The position numbers were made by a program, and so were the translations under genes. This document shows, piece by piece, positions 41,657 through 50,841 of a stretch of DNA of 64,000 nt; positions within the stretch are counted from its first letter, which is position 1, and the number at the start of each line of letters is the position of its first letter. Source of the DNA: Streptomyces monashensis (GTDB lineage Bacteria > Actinomycetota > Actinomycetes > Streptomycetales > Streptomycetaceae); the NCBI RefSeq assembly GCF_001866665.1, contig NZ_MLYO01000082.1, positions 1-64,000 on the forward strand, given 5' to 3'. The notes under the pieces are model-generated. The model did not search any database. It was not told the origin of the DNA and saw nothing but the letters and a program-made list of their open reading frames with translations.

Positions 41657-43639
41657 ATGACTTCCTCCTCCCTTCCGATCAGCCGGCGCCGGCTGCTGGC
41701 GGCGACCGGCGCGGCCACGGCCTTCGGCATGCTGCGGTTCGCCCCCGGGGCCGCCGCGACCGACGGCCCCGCGAGCTACACCGCGAGCTGGTCCTCCGTG
41801 GACCAGCACCCTCCTGCCCCGGCCTGGTTCCAGGACGCCAAGTTCGGCATCTACTACCACTGGGGCGTCTTCAGCGTCCCCGCGTTCGGCAACGAGTGGT
41901 ATCCGCGCAACATGTACATCAGCGGCTCGGCCGAGAACCAGCACCACATCGCCACCTACGGCGACCCCTCGGTATGGCCGTACAACAACTTCATCGACGG
42001 AGCCCGCGACAAGGCCGGCGACCACGTGCAGTTCGCGCCCAAGCTCGCCTCCCGGGGCGGCAACTGGGACCCGAACGCCTGGGCGCAGCTGTTCAGGGCC
42101 GCGGGCGCGAGGTTCGCCGGCCCGGTCGCCGAGCACCACGACGGCTTCTCCATGTGGAACAGCCGCTCCAACCCGTGGAACTCGGTTCGGCACGGCCCCA
42201 TGCTCGACCTCGTGGGGCTGCACGCGCAGGCCATCCGCGGGCAGGGACTGAAGTTCATGGCCTCCCTCCACCACGCCTACCACTTCAACGGCTACTACGA
42301 CCATGTGCCGAACCAGTCGGACCCGACCCTGCGCGTCCTCTTCGGCCAGCAAGGCCCGGCTGCCGAGAACCAGCTCTGGTACGACAAGCTGGTCGAAGTC
42401 GTCGACGGCTACCAACCGGACCTGATCTGGCAGGACTTCGACCTCAACCTGGTACAGGAATCGGACCGGCTCCAGTTCCTCGCGTACTACTACAACCGGG
42501 CCGTCTCCTGGAACAAGGACGTCGTCGCGACCTACAAGGACGGACTCGACAACAAGGGCGAGGTCTTCGACTTCGAGCGCGGCGGCCCGGCAGGACTGCT
42601 CACCCCCTACTGGCTGACCGACGACAGCATCTCCTCCTCCAGCTGGTGCTACACGGTGGGCATCGGCTACTACTCCACCCAGGCACTGCTCCACTCACTG
42701 ATCGACCGGGTCAGCAAGGGCGGCACCATGCTGCTGAACATCGCCCCGATGGCCGACGGCACCATCCCCTCCGAGCAGCGGTCCATCCTGCTCGGCATGG
42801 GCGACTGGCTCGGCCGCTTCGGAGAGGCGGTCTACGGCACCCGCTCCTGGACGAGTTACGGGGAGGGCCCCACCAAGATGGGGGGAGGCGCGTTCAGCGG
42901 ACCGGTGGCCGGCAAACCGCAGGACATCCGGTTCACCCGAAGCCAGGACAACAAGGTCCTCTACGTCACCGCGCTGGGCTGGCAGGGCGGCACCATGACC
43001 ATCACCACGCTGAACTCGAACCAGATCAACCTCAGCAGCCTGACCGGCGCCCGACTGCTCGACAACGCCGCCGGTACCTACGTCGACCTGCCCGCACCGA
43101 CCCAGGACGCCTCCGGTCTGCACCTGGCCATGCCCTCGTCGAACCCGCCGTTCAGCGCCCTGGCGTACACGGTGAAACTGACCTTCTCCGGTGAGATTCC
43201 CGTGCTGGGCGCACCGGGAGGCTCCACGACCTGGGTGAAGATCGCCAACGCGACCAGCGGACTGGTGCTCGACAGCGGAGGCGACGTCGCCTCCGGCTCC
43301 AACCTCAAGCAGTGGAACTACGACGGCAGCGCCAACCTGCAATGGCAGCTGATCAACCTCGGCAACGGCTACTACCGCGTCATGAACCGCACCAACGGCA
43401 TGGCCGCCGACAGCTGGGGCAACTCCGCCGACGGCGCCCCCGTCCGGCAGGCGGCCTGGAACGGCGGCACCAACCAGCAGTGGTCGCTGAGCAGCCTGGG
43501 CGGCAACCGCTACCAGATCGTCAACCGGGGCACCGGCACGGCGCTCGACGGCAGCGGCAGCACCACGGTGGGCTCGACGGCGGTGATGTGGACTCCGAAC
43601 TCCAGCACCAACAACGAGTGGATGATCACCGGCGTGTGA
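41657..43639 (+). CDS. Secreted GH29 alpha-L-fucosidase with ricin lectin domain
   Basis: A 660-residue exported fucosidase with a Tat motif (SRRRLLAATG, residues 9-18). It is a close paralogue of the protein at 3563-5794: both start their mature part with SVDQHPPAP, then FGIYxHWGVFSVPA, AEHHDGFSMWNS, and the likely nucleophile in DLIWQDFDLN. DDSISSSSWCY and GGTMLLNIAPMADGTIP are also shared. Here the beta-sandwich passes straight into a ricin lectin (about 525-660, repeats around QWNYDGSANLQWQ and NGGTNQQW), without the crystallin-like domain of its paralogue. GAGAGG lies seven bases before the ATG. Confidence 0.88.
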   Translation: MTSSSLPISRRRLLAATGAATAFGMLRFAPGAAATDGPASYTASWSSVDQHPPAPAWFQDAKFGIYYHWGVFSVPAFGNEWYPRNMYISGSAENQHHIATYGDPSVWPYNNFIDGARDKAGDHVQFAPKLASRGGNWDPNAWAQLFRAAGARFAGPVAEHHDGFSMWNSRSNPWNSVRHGPMLDLVGLHAQAIRGQGLKFMASLHHAYHFNGYYDHVPNQSDPTLRVLFGQQGPAAENQLWYDKLVEVVDGYQPDLIWQDFDLNLVQESDRLQFLAYYYNRAVSWNKDVVATYKDGLDNKGEVFDFERGGPAGLLTPYWLTDDSISSSSWCYTVGIGYYSTQALLHSLIDRVSKGGTMLLNIAPMADGTIPSEQRSILLGMGDWLGRFGEAVYGTRSWTSYGEGPTKMGGGAFSGPVAGKPQDIRFTRSQDNKVLYVTALGWQGGTMTITTLNSNQINLSSLTGARLLDNAAGTYVDLPAPTQDASGLHLAMPSSNPPFSALAYTVKLTFSGEIPVLGAPGGSTTWVKIANATSGLVLDSGGDVASGSNLKQWNYDGSANLQWQLINLGNGYYRVMNRTNGMAADSWGNSADGAPVRQAAWNGGTNQQWSLSSLGGNRYQIVNRGTGTALDGSGSTTVGSTAVMWTPNSSTNNEWMITGV

Positions 43640-43692
43640 CCCCCGGCGACCGACGCTCCGTCCCCGTCCCTCAACCAGGGAAGAAGGAGTGC

Positions 43693-44667
43693 ATGAAACG
43701 CAAACCGCTCTTGACGTCCATCGCTGCCGCGATACTTCTCGTCCTGTCAGCCGCGGGCACCTCGTTCAGCAGCGGCCTCGGCGCGCCCGCGTCGGCCACC
43801 AGCGGCGCCGCCTTGGCGACCGCCGGCTGCGGCAAGGCCCCGACGCTGACAAGTGGAACACACACGATGCAGAGCGGAGGCCAGACGCGGAGTTACATAC
43901 TGCGGGTCCCCGCCGGCTACGACAGCAACCACCCCTACCGGCTCATCTTCGGTTTCCACTGGCGGGGTGGCACTGCGAGCGACGTCGACTCGGGTGGAAC
44001 GGACGGATACAACTGGTCCTACTACGGCCTCCGGCGCCTGGCGGACAATGCGAACAACGGGACGATCTTCGTCGCTCCGCAGGGCATCGGCAACGGCTGG
44101 GCCAACTCCGGCGGCCAGGACGTGGCCTTCGTCGACGCCATGGTCAGCCGGATCGAAGCAGGTCTGTGCGTCGACACCACCCAGTTGTTCTCCGCCGGCT
44201 TCAGCTACGGCGGTGCGATGTCGTACGCCCTCGCCTGCTCCCGGGCGACGGTCTTCCGCGCGGTCGCCGTGTACTCCGGCGCGAACCTCAGCGGGTGCAA
44301 CGGCGGCAACCAGCGCATCGCCTACATGGGGCTGCACGGCATCAGGGACAACGTGCTGCCCATCTCGTCGGGACGGGCACTGCGCGACACCTTCGTCCGG
44401 GCGAACGGCTGTACTCCGCGGAACCCGCCCGAGCCGGCGTACGGAAGCCTGACGCACATCATCACCACCTACTCGGGATGCACGTCCGGATACCCCGTGG
44501 TCTGGGCCGCGTTCGACGGAGCGGGCCACGACCCCGGACCGATCGACGGATCCACCGGTGACGGCTGGCGCACCTGGACGTCGGCAGCGGTGTGGCAGTT
44601 CTTCACCCGGTTCGGCCCGAATCCGCCGCCGCCCTCCGGCAACCGGAAGATCGTCGGTGAGCAGTAA
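43693..44667 (+). CDS. Secreted CE1-type esterase (feruloyl/acetyl-xylan esterase-like), lectin lost
   Basis: A 324-residue exported alpha/beta-hydrolase. The signal peptide ends near residue 37. Visible are the oxyanion-side GFHWRGG, the nucleophile elbow FSAGFSYGGAMSYAL, the Asp region MGLHGIRDNVLPI and the catalytic His in DGAGHDPGP. This set matches CE1 esterases that release ferulate or acetate from xylan side chains. The C-terminus reaches a proline-rich linker and NRKIVGEQ, then TAA. The next codons in the same frame encode a lectin start (see the following entry), so the stop looks like a mutation. AAGGAG lies just before the ATG. Confidence 0.85.
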   Translation: MKRKPLLTSIAAAILLVLSAAGTSFSSGLGAPASATSGAALATAGCGKAPTLTSGTHTMQSGGQTRSYILRVPAGYDSNHPYRLIFGFHWRGGTASDVDSGGTDGYNWSYYGLRRLADNANNGTIFVAPQGIGNGWANSGGQDVAFVDAMVSRIEAGLCVDTTQLFSAGFSYGGAMSYALACSRATVFRAVAVYSGANLSGCNGGNQRIAYMGLHGIRDNVLPISSGRALRDTFVRANGCTPRNPPEPAYGSLTHIITTYSGCTSGYPVVWAAFDGAGHDPGPIDGSTGDGWRTWTSAAVWQFFTRFGPNPPPPSGNRKIVGEQ

Positions 44668-44800
44668 GGGCGCTGCCTCGACTGCCCGGGCGTCAGCCAG
44701 TCCGCGGGCACCGGCACCACGGCGGCGATCCGGCACTGCAGCGGGCAGGCGGACCAGCGCCCCGAAGACCTCGACGCACGCCGATCCGGACCCGCGCAGA
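44668..44800 (+). pseudogene. Severed ricin-type lectin (CBM13) tail of the CE1 esterase
   Basis: In frame after the TAA at 44665-44667, translation gives GRCLDCPGVSQSAGTGTTAA and then IRHCSGQADQR. A normal CBM13 repeat is 'SGRCLDVPGxSQTxGTxxxLWDCxGQxNQxW'. Cys and QxW positions are partly kept, but Trp has been lost and no second repeat follows. This indicates decay after the stop arose. Confidence 0.6.
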
Positions 44801-45046
44801 CCCCCTGCGCGCTGCTGACGGGAAACGCCGCGGCATCCGGCCCGTCGCGGGCGCTCTCGCGGGAACTGGTGCACCGGGGGGCGGTCCGGATACGGCTGGC
44901 AGTGGCGGGGGTGGTGAGCGTGGCCAGGCCGTCCGACGGTGGGCGCGCGGAGTAGCTCGGTCACTTCCTTTGACGGGCGGTCTGGCGGCATGCCGCGTGC
45001 GACGCCCGCACGGACGCAGGTGTCGCACGTGGCCGGAGGCCGAGCA
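44801..45046. other. Spacer between convergent genes
   Basis: I see no gene or convincing terminator here; the plus-strand CE1 gene and the minus-strand GH43 gene converge on it. Confidence 0.4.
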
Positions 45047-46582
45047 TCAAACGGAGGGCGCCGATGCCGGGGTGTACTCGAACCAGTCGAAGGCGACCGC
45101 GCCCTCGATGGCGTACATGCCGACAACGCGGCCGGTGAAGCCGCAGGCGACCTCGGTGGACAGGTAGCGCCCGTCCAGTTCGACGAGTGGCTGGGCGTCC
45201 GGGGCGTCGGGGTCGCCGAGCCAGAAGGCGACGGTGTCAGGGCCGGTGGGCCCGCCATCGGTGAGTTCGGGCGACGCGGGCACGAGGTCGGACGTGCGGA
45301 TCGCGATGGTGACGATCAGCGGTCCGGACGGGACCGGTCGGCCGGCCACGGTCTGACGGAGCGGACCGATCCGGGCGACGACGCCGGCCTGTCCGTCTCC
45401 GACCTCCAGTTCGTAGTGGTGGGCTTCGTCCATGCGCACGCTGAGGCCGCCGCGTCCCGTACCCGGGTCGATCGCAGCGGTGACGCGGCAGTCGTGGTGT
45501 TGCTGGCGGCGGCCGACGAAGGTGTACCCGGGGCGGTCGAGGGTGGTGCCGGTGGCTCTGAGGGTCAGCCAACCAGGGCGCTCGGTGAGCGACCAGGAGC
45601 CCTCTGGGCGGGTGAACGGCGAGATCCAGTGCGGCGCGAGAGCGGACTTGTCGAAGTCGTCGCGGGCGGGCAGGGTCGGCACGGGGTGCCAGACCCCGCC
45701 CGGGGCCGTGTGGCTCTCGGGAACGGGCGCGACGACGGGCCAGCCGTCCTCGTCCCACTCCACGGGGGTCAGGAACGTCTCGCGACCGAGCACGTGCACG
45801 TCGGGCGTGAAGCCGCGGGGCCGGACGCCGAGCAGCACCATCCACCAACTGCCGTCGGTAGCCTCCACCAGGTCGGCGTGGCCGGTGTTCTGGATGGAGC
45901 GGCCGGTGCCGCTGTGGGACAGCAGGGGGTTGGTGGGTGCGCCTTCCCAGGGGCCGCGCGGCGAGCGGCCGCGGGCGATGGACACGCTGTGGCCGCGTTC
46001 GGTGCCGCCTTCCGCGATCAGCAGGTACCACCAGTCGCCGATGCGGTAGAGGTGCGGAGCCTCGGGGTACTTGAGGCCGCTGCCCGACCATGTGGCAAAG
46101 GGCCCCTCCAGCACCTCCCCCTTGTCCGGGTCGATCCTGGCCACGTTGATGCCGCCTTCGGGCCCGGAGAAGGCGCACCAGCAGGTGCCGTCCTCCTCCC
46201 AGGCCAGATCGGGGTCGATCCCGGTCAGGTCGATCCACACCGGGTCGCTCCACGGCCCCTCGGGACGCTCGGCCGTGACGACGAAGTTGCCGCCGCCGTC
46301 GACATTGGTGTTGATGATCCAGTAACGGCCGTCGTGGTGACGGATCGTGGGGGCGTAGAGGCCGCCGGACGCCTTCGCACCCGGGAGAGGCAGAGGCAGT
46401 TGCTCGGGCCGGTCGAGCACGTTGCCGATGCGCTCCCAGTGCACGAGGTCCTTGCTGTGGAAGAGCGGCAGCCCGGGGAAGTACTCGAAGCTGGAGCACA
46501 CCAGGTAGTAGTCGTCACCGACCCGGCACACGCTCGGATCGGGGTGGAACCCGCTGATCACAGGGTTGTCGTACGTATGCAC
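45047..46582 (-). CDS. Intracellular GH43 beta-xylosidase/arabinofuranosidase
   Basis: A 511-residue enzyme without a signal peptide, so it acts in the cytoplasm on imported oligosaccharides. The GH43 propeller shows the base Asp in SGFHPDPSVCR (near residue 14), the pKa-modulating Asp in DPDLAWEEDG and the acid Glu in LKYPEAPHLY. The C-terminal third (about 315-511) is a beta-sandwich typical of XynB-type GH43 proteins (LRATGTTLDRPGYTFVGRRQ). It lies downstream of the GH3 gene with a 130-base gap and probably belongs to the same transcript. Whether it prefers xylose or arabinose cannot be decided by eye. Confidence 0.87.
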   Translation of the reverse strand: MHTYDNPVISGFHPDPSVCRVGDDYYLVCSSFEYFPGLPLFHSKDLVHWERIGNVLDRPEQLPLPLPGAKASGGLYAPTIRHHDGRYWIINTNVDGGGNFVVTAERPEGPWSDPVWIDLTGIDPDLAWEEDGTCWCAFSGPEGGINVARIDPDKGEVLEGPFATWSGSGLKYPEAPHLYRIGDWWYLLIAEGGTERGHSVSIARGRSPRGPWEGAPTNPLLSHSGTGRSIQNTGHADLVEATDGSWWMVLLGVRPRGFTPDVHVLGRETFLTPVEWDEDGWPVVAPVPESHTAPGGVWHPVPTLPARDDFDKSALAPHWISPFTRPEGSWSLTERPGWLTLRATGTTLDRPGYTFVGRRQQHHDCRVTAAIDPGTGRGGLSVRMDEAHHYELEVGDGQAGVVARIGPLRQTVAGRPVPSGPLIVTIAIRTSDLVPASPELTDGGPTGPDTVAFWLGDPDAPDAQPLVELDGRYLSTEVACGFTGRVVGMYAIEGAVAFDWFEYTPASAPSV

Positions 46583-46712
46583 AGAATGTGTTCCTTTCCG
46601 GCCGCCTGACGTCGTGGAGCGAGTCGAGGTCGTCTGGTTCGGTCCGGCTGCTGTGATAGCGCCGCAGCTGGGCCTCGGGCAGGTCGGTGTACACGCGCGG
46701 CCTTTCGTCGCG

Positions 46713-49085
46713 TCAGCGGCACTCGACGGTGACCACGGGGTGCAGCATGCGGGTGTGGTCGACCTCCCGGACCGGGCCGGTCAGGTGCATCGGGACCGTG
46801 ATGCGGTGGTCGGTGCTGCTGGCGGAGATCCGCAGCTCCAGCTCGCCTGGCTCGACGATGCGACGGCCCTCGCGGCCGGTGAAGGAGGCCAGGTCCGCGG
46901 GCAGTTCCAGGAGGACCCGGCAGACTTCCCCGGTTTCGAGCAGGAGGCGCCGGTAGCCGACGAGGCGCTGCACCGGCTGGACCACCGAGGCCACCGGGTC
47001 GTGCAGGTAGAACTGCACCACCTCGCAGCCTGAGCGTTCGCCGGTGTTGCGGACCTCGAAGGCGATGCGGAAGCCGCCGTCGGTGCCGGTCTCCGCGACG
47101 CCGACGTCGAGCGCGGACCACTCGAATTCCGTGTAGCCGAGCCCGTGGCCGAATGCGTAGGCAGCGCTGGTACTGGTGCTGGACACGTCGCTGTCCTGGG
47201 CCAGCCGGGCGGCCAGGTAGGTGGAGGGCTGGACACCCTTGTGCCGCGGCACACTCACGGGCAACCGTCCGGAGGGGTTCACCCGCCCGCTGAGCACGCC
47301 GGCGATCGCCTCGGTGCCCGCCTCCCCAGGGAAGAAGGACTGCAGGATCGCCGCCGCCTCCGTCTCGGCGCGCCCCAGTGTGTAGGGGCGGCCCGCCAGC
47401 ATGACGAGTACCACAGGTGTGCCGGCATCCAGCAGGACGTCGAGCAACTGCTCCTGCACGCCGGGCAGTTGCATCGACTCGACATCACATCCCTCGCCGC
47501 TGGTGCCGCGGCCGAACAGGCCGGCGCGGTCCCCGAGGGCGAGCACCACGACGTCGGCGGCACGAGCCGCCGCGACCGCCTCGGTGAAGCCGGCCGTGCT
47601 GTCGCCGTCGACTGCCGCACCGGGTGCGGAGAAGATCTCGGCGTCGGGGAACTCGGCCGCCAAGGTCTCGTGCAGCGTGGGCAGCGCGATGCCGGTCGGA
47701 ACCTCGGGGTGTTGTGAGCCGACGTGCACGGGGAAGGAGTAGCAGCCCAGCACGGCCGTCGGGGTGTCGGCGTTGGGGCCGATCAACGCGATCCGGCGGG
47801 GGCGGCCGAGCGGCAGCGTGCCGTCGTTGCGCAGCAGCACGACGGCTTGCTCCGCCAGCTCGCGCGCCAGCCGCCGGTTGGCCGGGGGGTCGAGGTCGAC
47901 ACTGCCGCGCAGCGCTTCGGGAACGGTGGGATTCGCACCGGAGATAGCCTGCGGAATCGGGTTCCAGTCAGGGTCGAGCAGGCCGAGCTGTGCCTTCTGG
48001 ACGAGGACCCGGCGCAGGGCACGATCGATCAGTTCCTCGGGGACGGTGCCGGCCTCGACCGCGTCGAGCAGCGGCTGTCCGAACGTCTTGACGGTCGGCA
48101 GCTCGACGTCGACGCCGCTGGCGAGGGCGAGCCCGGCCGCCTCGTCCCAGCTTCCGGCGACGCCGTGCAGGAGCTTGAGGAAGGCGATGCCGAAGTAGTC
48201 CGCCACCACAGTCCCGTCGAAGCCCCAGGTGTCCCGGAGCAGACCGGTGAGCAGTTCCTGGTCGGCGGCCGAGGGGATGCCGTCGGTGTCGGTGTAGGCG
48301 TGCATGACCGAGCGTGGTCGGCCCTCGCGCAGCGCCATCTCGAACGGGGGAAGGATGACGTCGGCACGCTCGCGGGTGCCCATCGTGACCGGCGCGAGGT
48401 TGCGGCCGGCCCGCGAGGCGGAGTAGCCGGCGAAGTGCTTGAGCGTGGCGACGATCCCGGCGGACTCCAGGCCCTGCACATAGGCGGTGGCGATGGTGCC
48501 GACCAGGTACGGGTCCTCGCCGATGGTCTCCTCGACGCGGCCCCAGCGGGCGTCGCGCACCACGTCGAGCACGGGGGCGAGGCCCTGGTGGACGCCGACG
48601 GCGCGCATGTCGGTCCCGATGGCGGCGGCCATGGTGCGCACCAGCTCGGGGTTGAAGGTCGCTCCCCAGGACAGCGGGACCGGGTAGGCGGTCGCCCCCC
48701 AGGCCGCGAACCCGGCCAGGCATTCCTCGTGGGCGATCGCCGGGATGCCGAAGCGGTTGGCGGCGGCGATGCGCTGCTGGGAGCGGGCGAGCGAGAGCGC
48801 ACCGACGGCGGCGTCCACGGGAACGGTGCCGAACGGCCGGGTCAGCTGGCCCAGACCGTGCGGCAGCAGCTCGTCCAGGTCCGGCGGCTCCTCCATCTCG
48901 TGCTGGTGCGGGGCGACCTCGCCGCCCTCGTCGGAGGCGCCCACCCAGACGCCGACCAGCTGCGCTGTCTTCTCCCGCAGGGTCATCGCCGCGATCAGGG
49001 CGTCGGCCCTGATCGCGGGGTCGAGTGAGACGTCACGCCACGCGGGGGTGGCGAGTTCGGCGGCGGGGTTCATGTTGCCGGTCAC
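46713..49085 (-). CDS. bxlA: Intracellular GH3 beta-xylosidase/beta-glucosidase
   Basis: A 790-residue family-3 glycosidase without a signal peptide. The TIM barrel includes GLAPVLDVVRDARWGR, KHFAGYSASRAGRN and the nucleophile Asp in TVVADYFGI; the sandwich domain includes LALGDRAGLFGRGTSGEGCD and the C-terminal fibronectin-like domain ends with RLVGYRRLLLETGE. Together with the importer genes it matches the Streptomyces bxlEFGA layout for xylo-oligosaccharide use. The GTG at 49085 overlaps the permease stop (GTGA) and has GGAGG three bases away; an ATG at 49073 is the alternative. It would hydrolyse imported xylobiose or related oligomers. Confidence 0.86.
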   Translation of the reverse strand: MTGNMNPAAELATPAWRDVSLDPAIRADALIAAMTLREKTAQLVGVWVGASDEGGEVAPHQHEMEEPPDLDELLPHGLGQLTRPFGTVPVDAAVGALSLARSQQRIAAANRFGIPAIAHEECLAGFAAWGATAYPVPLSWGATFNPELVRTMAAAIGTDMRAVGVHQGLAPVLDVVRDARWGRVEETIGEDPYLVGTIATAYVQGLESAGIVATLKHFAGYSASRAGRNLAPVTMGTRERADVILPPFEMALREGRPRSVMHAYTDTDGIPSAADQELLTGLLRDTWGFDGTVVADYFGIAFLKLLHGVAGSWDEAAGLALASGVDVELPTVKTFGQPLLDAVEAGTVPEELIDRALRRVLVQKAQLGLLDPDWNPIPQAISGANPTVPEALRGSVDLDPPANRRLARELAEQAVVLLRNDGTLPLGRPRRIALIGPNADTPTAVLGCYSFPVHVGSQHPEVPTGIALPTLHETLAAEFPDAEIFSAPGAAVDGDSTAGFTEAVAAARAADVVVLALGDRAGLFGRGTSGEGCDVESMQLPGVQEQLLDVLLDAGTPVVLVMLAGRPYTLGRAETEAAAILQSFFPGEAGTEAIAGVLSGRVNPSGRLPVSVPRHKGVQPSTYLAARLAQDSDVSSTSTSAAYAFGHGLGYTEFEWSALDVGVAETGTDGGFRIAFEVRNTGERSGCEVVQFYLHDPVASVVQPVQRLVGYRRLLLETGEVCRVLLELPADLASFTGREGRRIVEPGELELRISASSTDHRITVPMHLTGPVREVDHTRMLHPVVTVECR

Positions 49086-49900
49086 TTTCCTCCGACCCCC
49101 ATGAGCCCCTGGACCAGGGCGCGGCGGGCGAACAGGTAGACGACGAAGATGGGGAGCATGGACAGCACCACGGCACTGAGCAGTCCGGGGACGTCGACGC
49201 CGTGTTCGGTCTGGAAGTTGTACAGACCGAGGGTGATCACCTTGGTCGAGTCCGACTGGGTGAGGATCAGTGGGAAGAGGAAGCCGTTCCAGGCCTGCAG
49301 GGCCGAGAAGACGACGATGGAGGAGAGCCCGCCTTTCGACAGCGGCAGGACCAGTTGCCTGAAGACCCGCCGCGGGGAGGCTCCGTCCATCGCCATGGCT
49401 TCGTACAGGTCGGGGGTGATGTCGCGCATCGCCCCGGTCAGTACCAGGGTGCACACCGGCAGCGAGAACGCGGCGGTGGGCAGGATGACGCCGATCAGGT
49501 GGTCATAGAGCCCGGCCTGGCTGATCACGTAGAACATCGGAACGATCACCGCCTGCGCGGGGATCGCGAGTCCCAGCAGGAAGAACCGGAAGACGACGGT
49601 GATGGTCCGGCCCTGGGCGCGCACGATGGCGTAGGCGAGCGGCGGCACCACCACCAGCACGATGCCGACGACGCTGACGGTGACGATCAGGGTGTTGAGG
49701 AAGTCCTGGCCGAAGCCGTTGGAGAACGCGTTGAAGTAGTTGCTCAGGGTCAGCTGCGACGGAAAGCTGAGCGGGCCCTGGCTGGAGTAGTTGGAGGTGG
49801 TGCGCAGGGTCGCGATCAGCAGCACGTAGAGCGGCAGACCGACCAGAGCGAGCCATATCAGGGAGCCCAGCCCGGCAAGGTAGTTGGGGCGCTGTCGCAT
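49082..49900 (-). CDS. bxlG: CUT1 sugar ABC permease (MalG type)
   Basis: A 272-residue inner permease with six membrane helices (first WLALVGLPLYVLLIATL). The EAA loop that docks the ATPase reads EAMAMDGASPRRVFRQLVLPLSKGG, and the C-terminus ends RRALVQGLMGVGGK as in MalG/BxlG proteins. Its ATG follows the upstream stop as TGATG, and its stop overlaps the GH3 start. No ATPase gene is present in the locus; in Streptomyces the shared ATPase MsiK usually energises such importers. Confidence 0.87.
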   Translation of the reverse strand: MRQRPNYLAGLGSLIWLALVGLPLYVLLIATLRTTSNYSSQGPLSFPSQLTLSNYFNAFSNGFGQDFLNTLIVTVSVVGIVLVVVPPLAYAIVRAQGRTITVVFRFFLLGLAIPAQAVIVPMFYVISQAGLYDHLIGVILPTAAFSLPVCTLVLTGAMRDITPDLYEAMAMDGASPRRVFRQLVLPLSKGGLSSIVVFSALQAWNGFLFPLILTQSDSTKVITLGLYNFQTEHGVDVPGLLSAVVLSMLPIFVVYLFARRALVQGLMGVGGK

Positions 49901-50832
49901 CAGATCCCCTCCGCCGTGCTGCGCATCTTGTCGTAGCCGGAGAGCCGGACCACGGCCAGGGAGATGAGGGTGGCGACCACGACCAGGACCAGCGCGATGG
50001 CCGAGCCGGCGCCGAAGTCGTATTCCTTGAAGCCCTGCTCGTACATGTAATAGGCGCTGACCGTGGTGTCCGTGCCGGGGCCGCCCTGGGTGAGGATCAG
50101 CACCGTGTCGAAGGTGGTGAGCCCGCCGACGACCATGAGGATCATCGAGGTGATCATTGTGTTGCGCAGTTGCGGCAGGGTGATGTGGAAGAACTGCCGC
50201 ACGGTGCCGGCCCCGTCGATCGCCGCGGCCTGGTAGAGCACCTGCGGAACCGCGCGGGCGCCGCCCTGGTAGAGCAGTGCGTGCAGGGGGGTGAACTGCC
50301 ACATTCCGACGAAGGTCAGCACCGCGATCGAACCGGCCTGGCTGCCGAGCAGGTTGCCGTTGCCGAACAGCGAGGGAAGCTGGCCCGGGATGCCGAAGTT
50401 GGGGTCGAGCAGGGCGCGCCACAGGACTGAAACCGCGGTCGCCGAGAGCAGCAGGGGGACGAAGAAGATCGCGGACAGCACGGCCCGGTTGCGCTGGGGT
50501 CCGGCCGCCCAGACGCCCAGCAGGATGCTGATGGGCGTCTGCGTCACGATCCCGAGCACGGTGAGCACGAGGGTGAGCCAGATGCTCTGGGTCATCACCG
50601 GGTCGTGGATCAGCTTGGTCCAGTTCGCCAGGCCGTTGAAGTGCGGCGCGGTGACGCCGTCCCAGCTGGTGAAGGACAGCACCGCGACCAGCGCCAGCGG
50701 GAGGATCGCGAACAGCAGGAAGAAGAGGGTCGCGGGTATCGCCCAGGCGAAGCCCGGGCGGGTCACCCCGACGCCGGCCCGGCGTGCCTTGACGCGGCGG
50801 CCGGACACGGCTGCGAGAGAAAGTGAGCTCAT
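49900..50832 (-). CDS. bxlF: CUT1 sugar ABC permease (MalF type)
   Basis: A 310-residue permease with six helices (first FAWAIPATLFFLLFAILPLAL, about 29-50). The EAA-type loop is YQAAAIDGAGTVRQFFHITLPQLRNT, and GLTTFDTVLILTQGGPGTDT precedes the last helices. It pairs with the permease at 49082. Nine bases separate it from the binding-protein gene upstream, so the whole set is one operon. Confidence 0.88.
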   Translation of the reverse strand: MSSLSLAAVSGRRVKARRAGVGVTRPGFAWAIPATLFFLLFAILPLALVAVLSFTSWDGVTAPHFNGLANWTKLIHDPVMTQSIWLTLVLTVLGIVTQTPISILLGVWAAGPQRNRAVLSAIFFVPLLLSATAVSVLWRALLDPNFGIPGQLPSLFGNGNLLGSQAGSIAVLTFVGMWQFTPLHALLYQGGARAVPQVLYQAAAIDGAGTVRQFFHITLPQLRNTMITSMILMVVGGLTTFDTVLILTQGGPGTDTTVSAYYMYEQGFKEYDFGAGSAIALVLVVVATLISLAVVRLSGYDKMRSTAEGI

Positions 50833-50841
50833 CGGTCCTAC

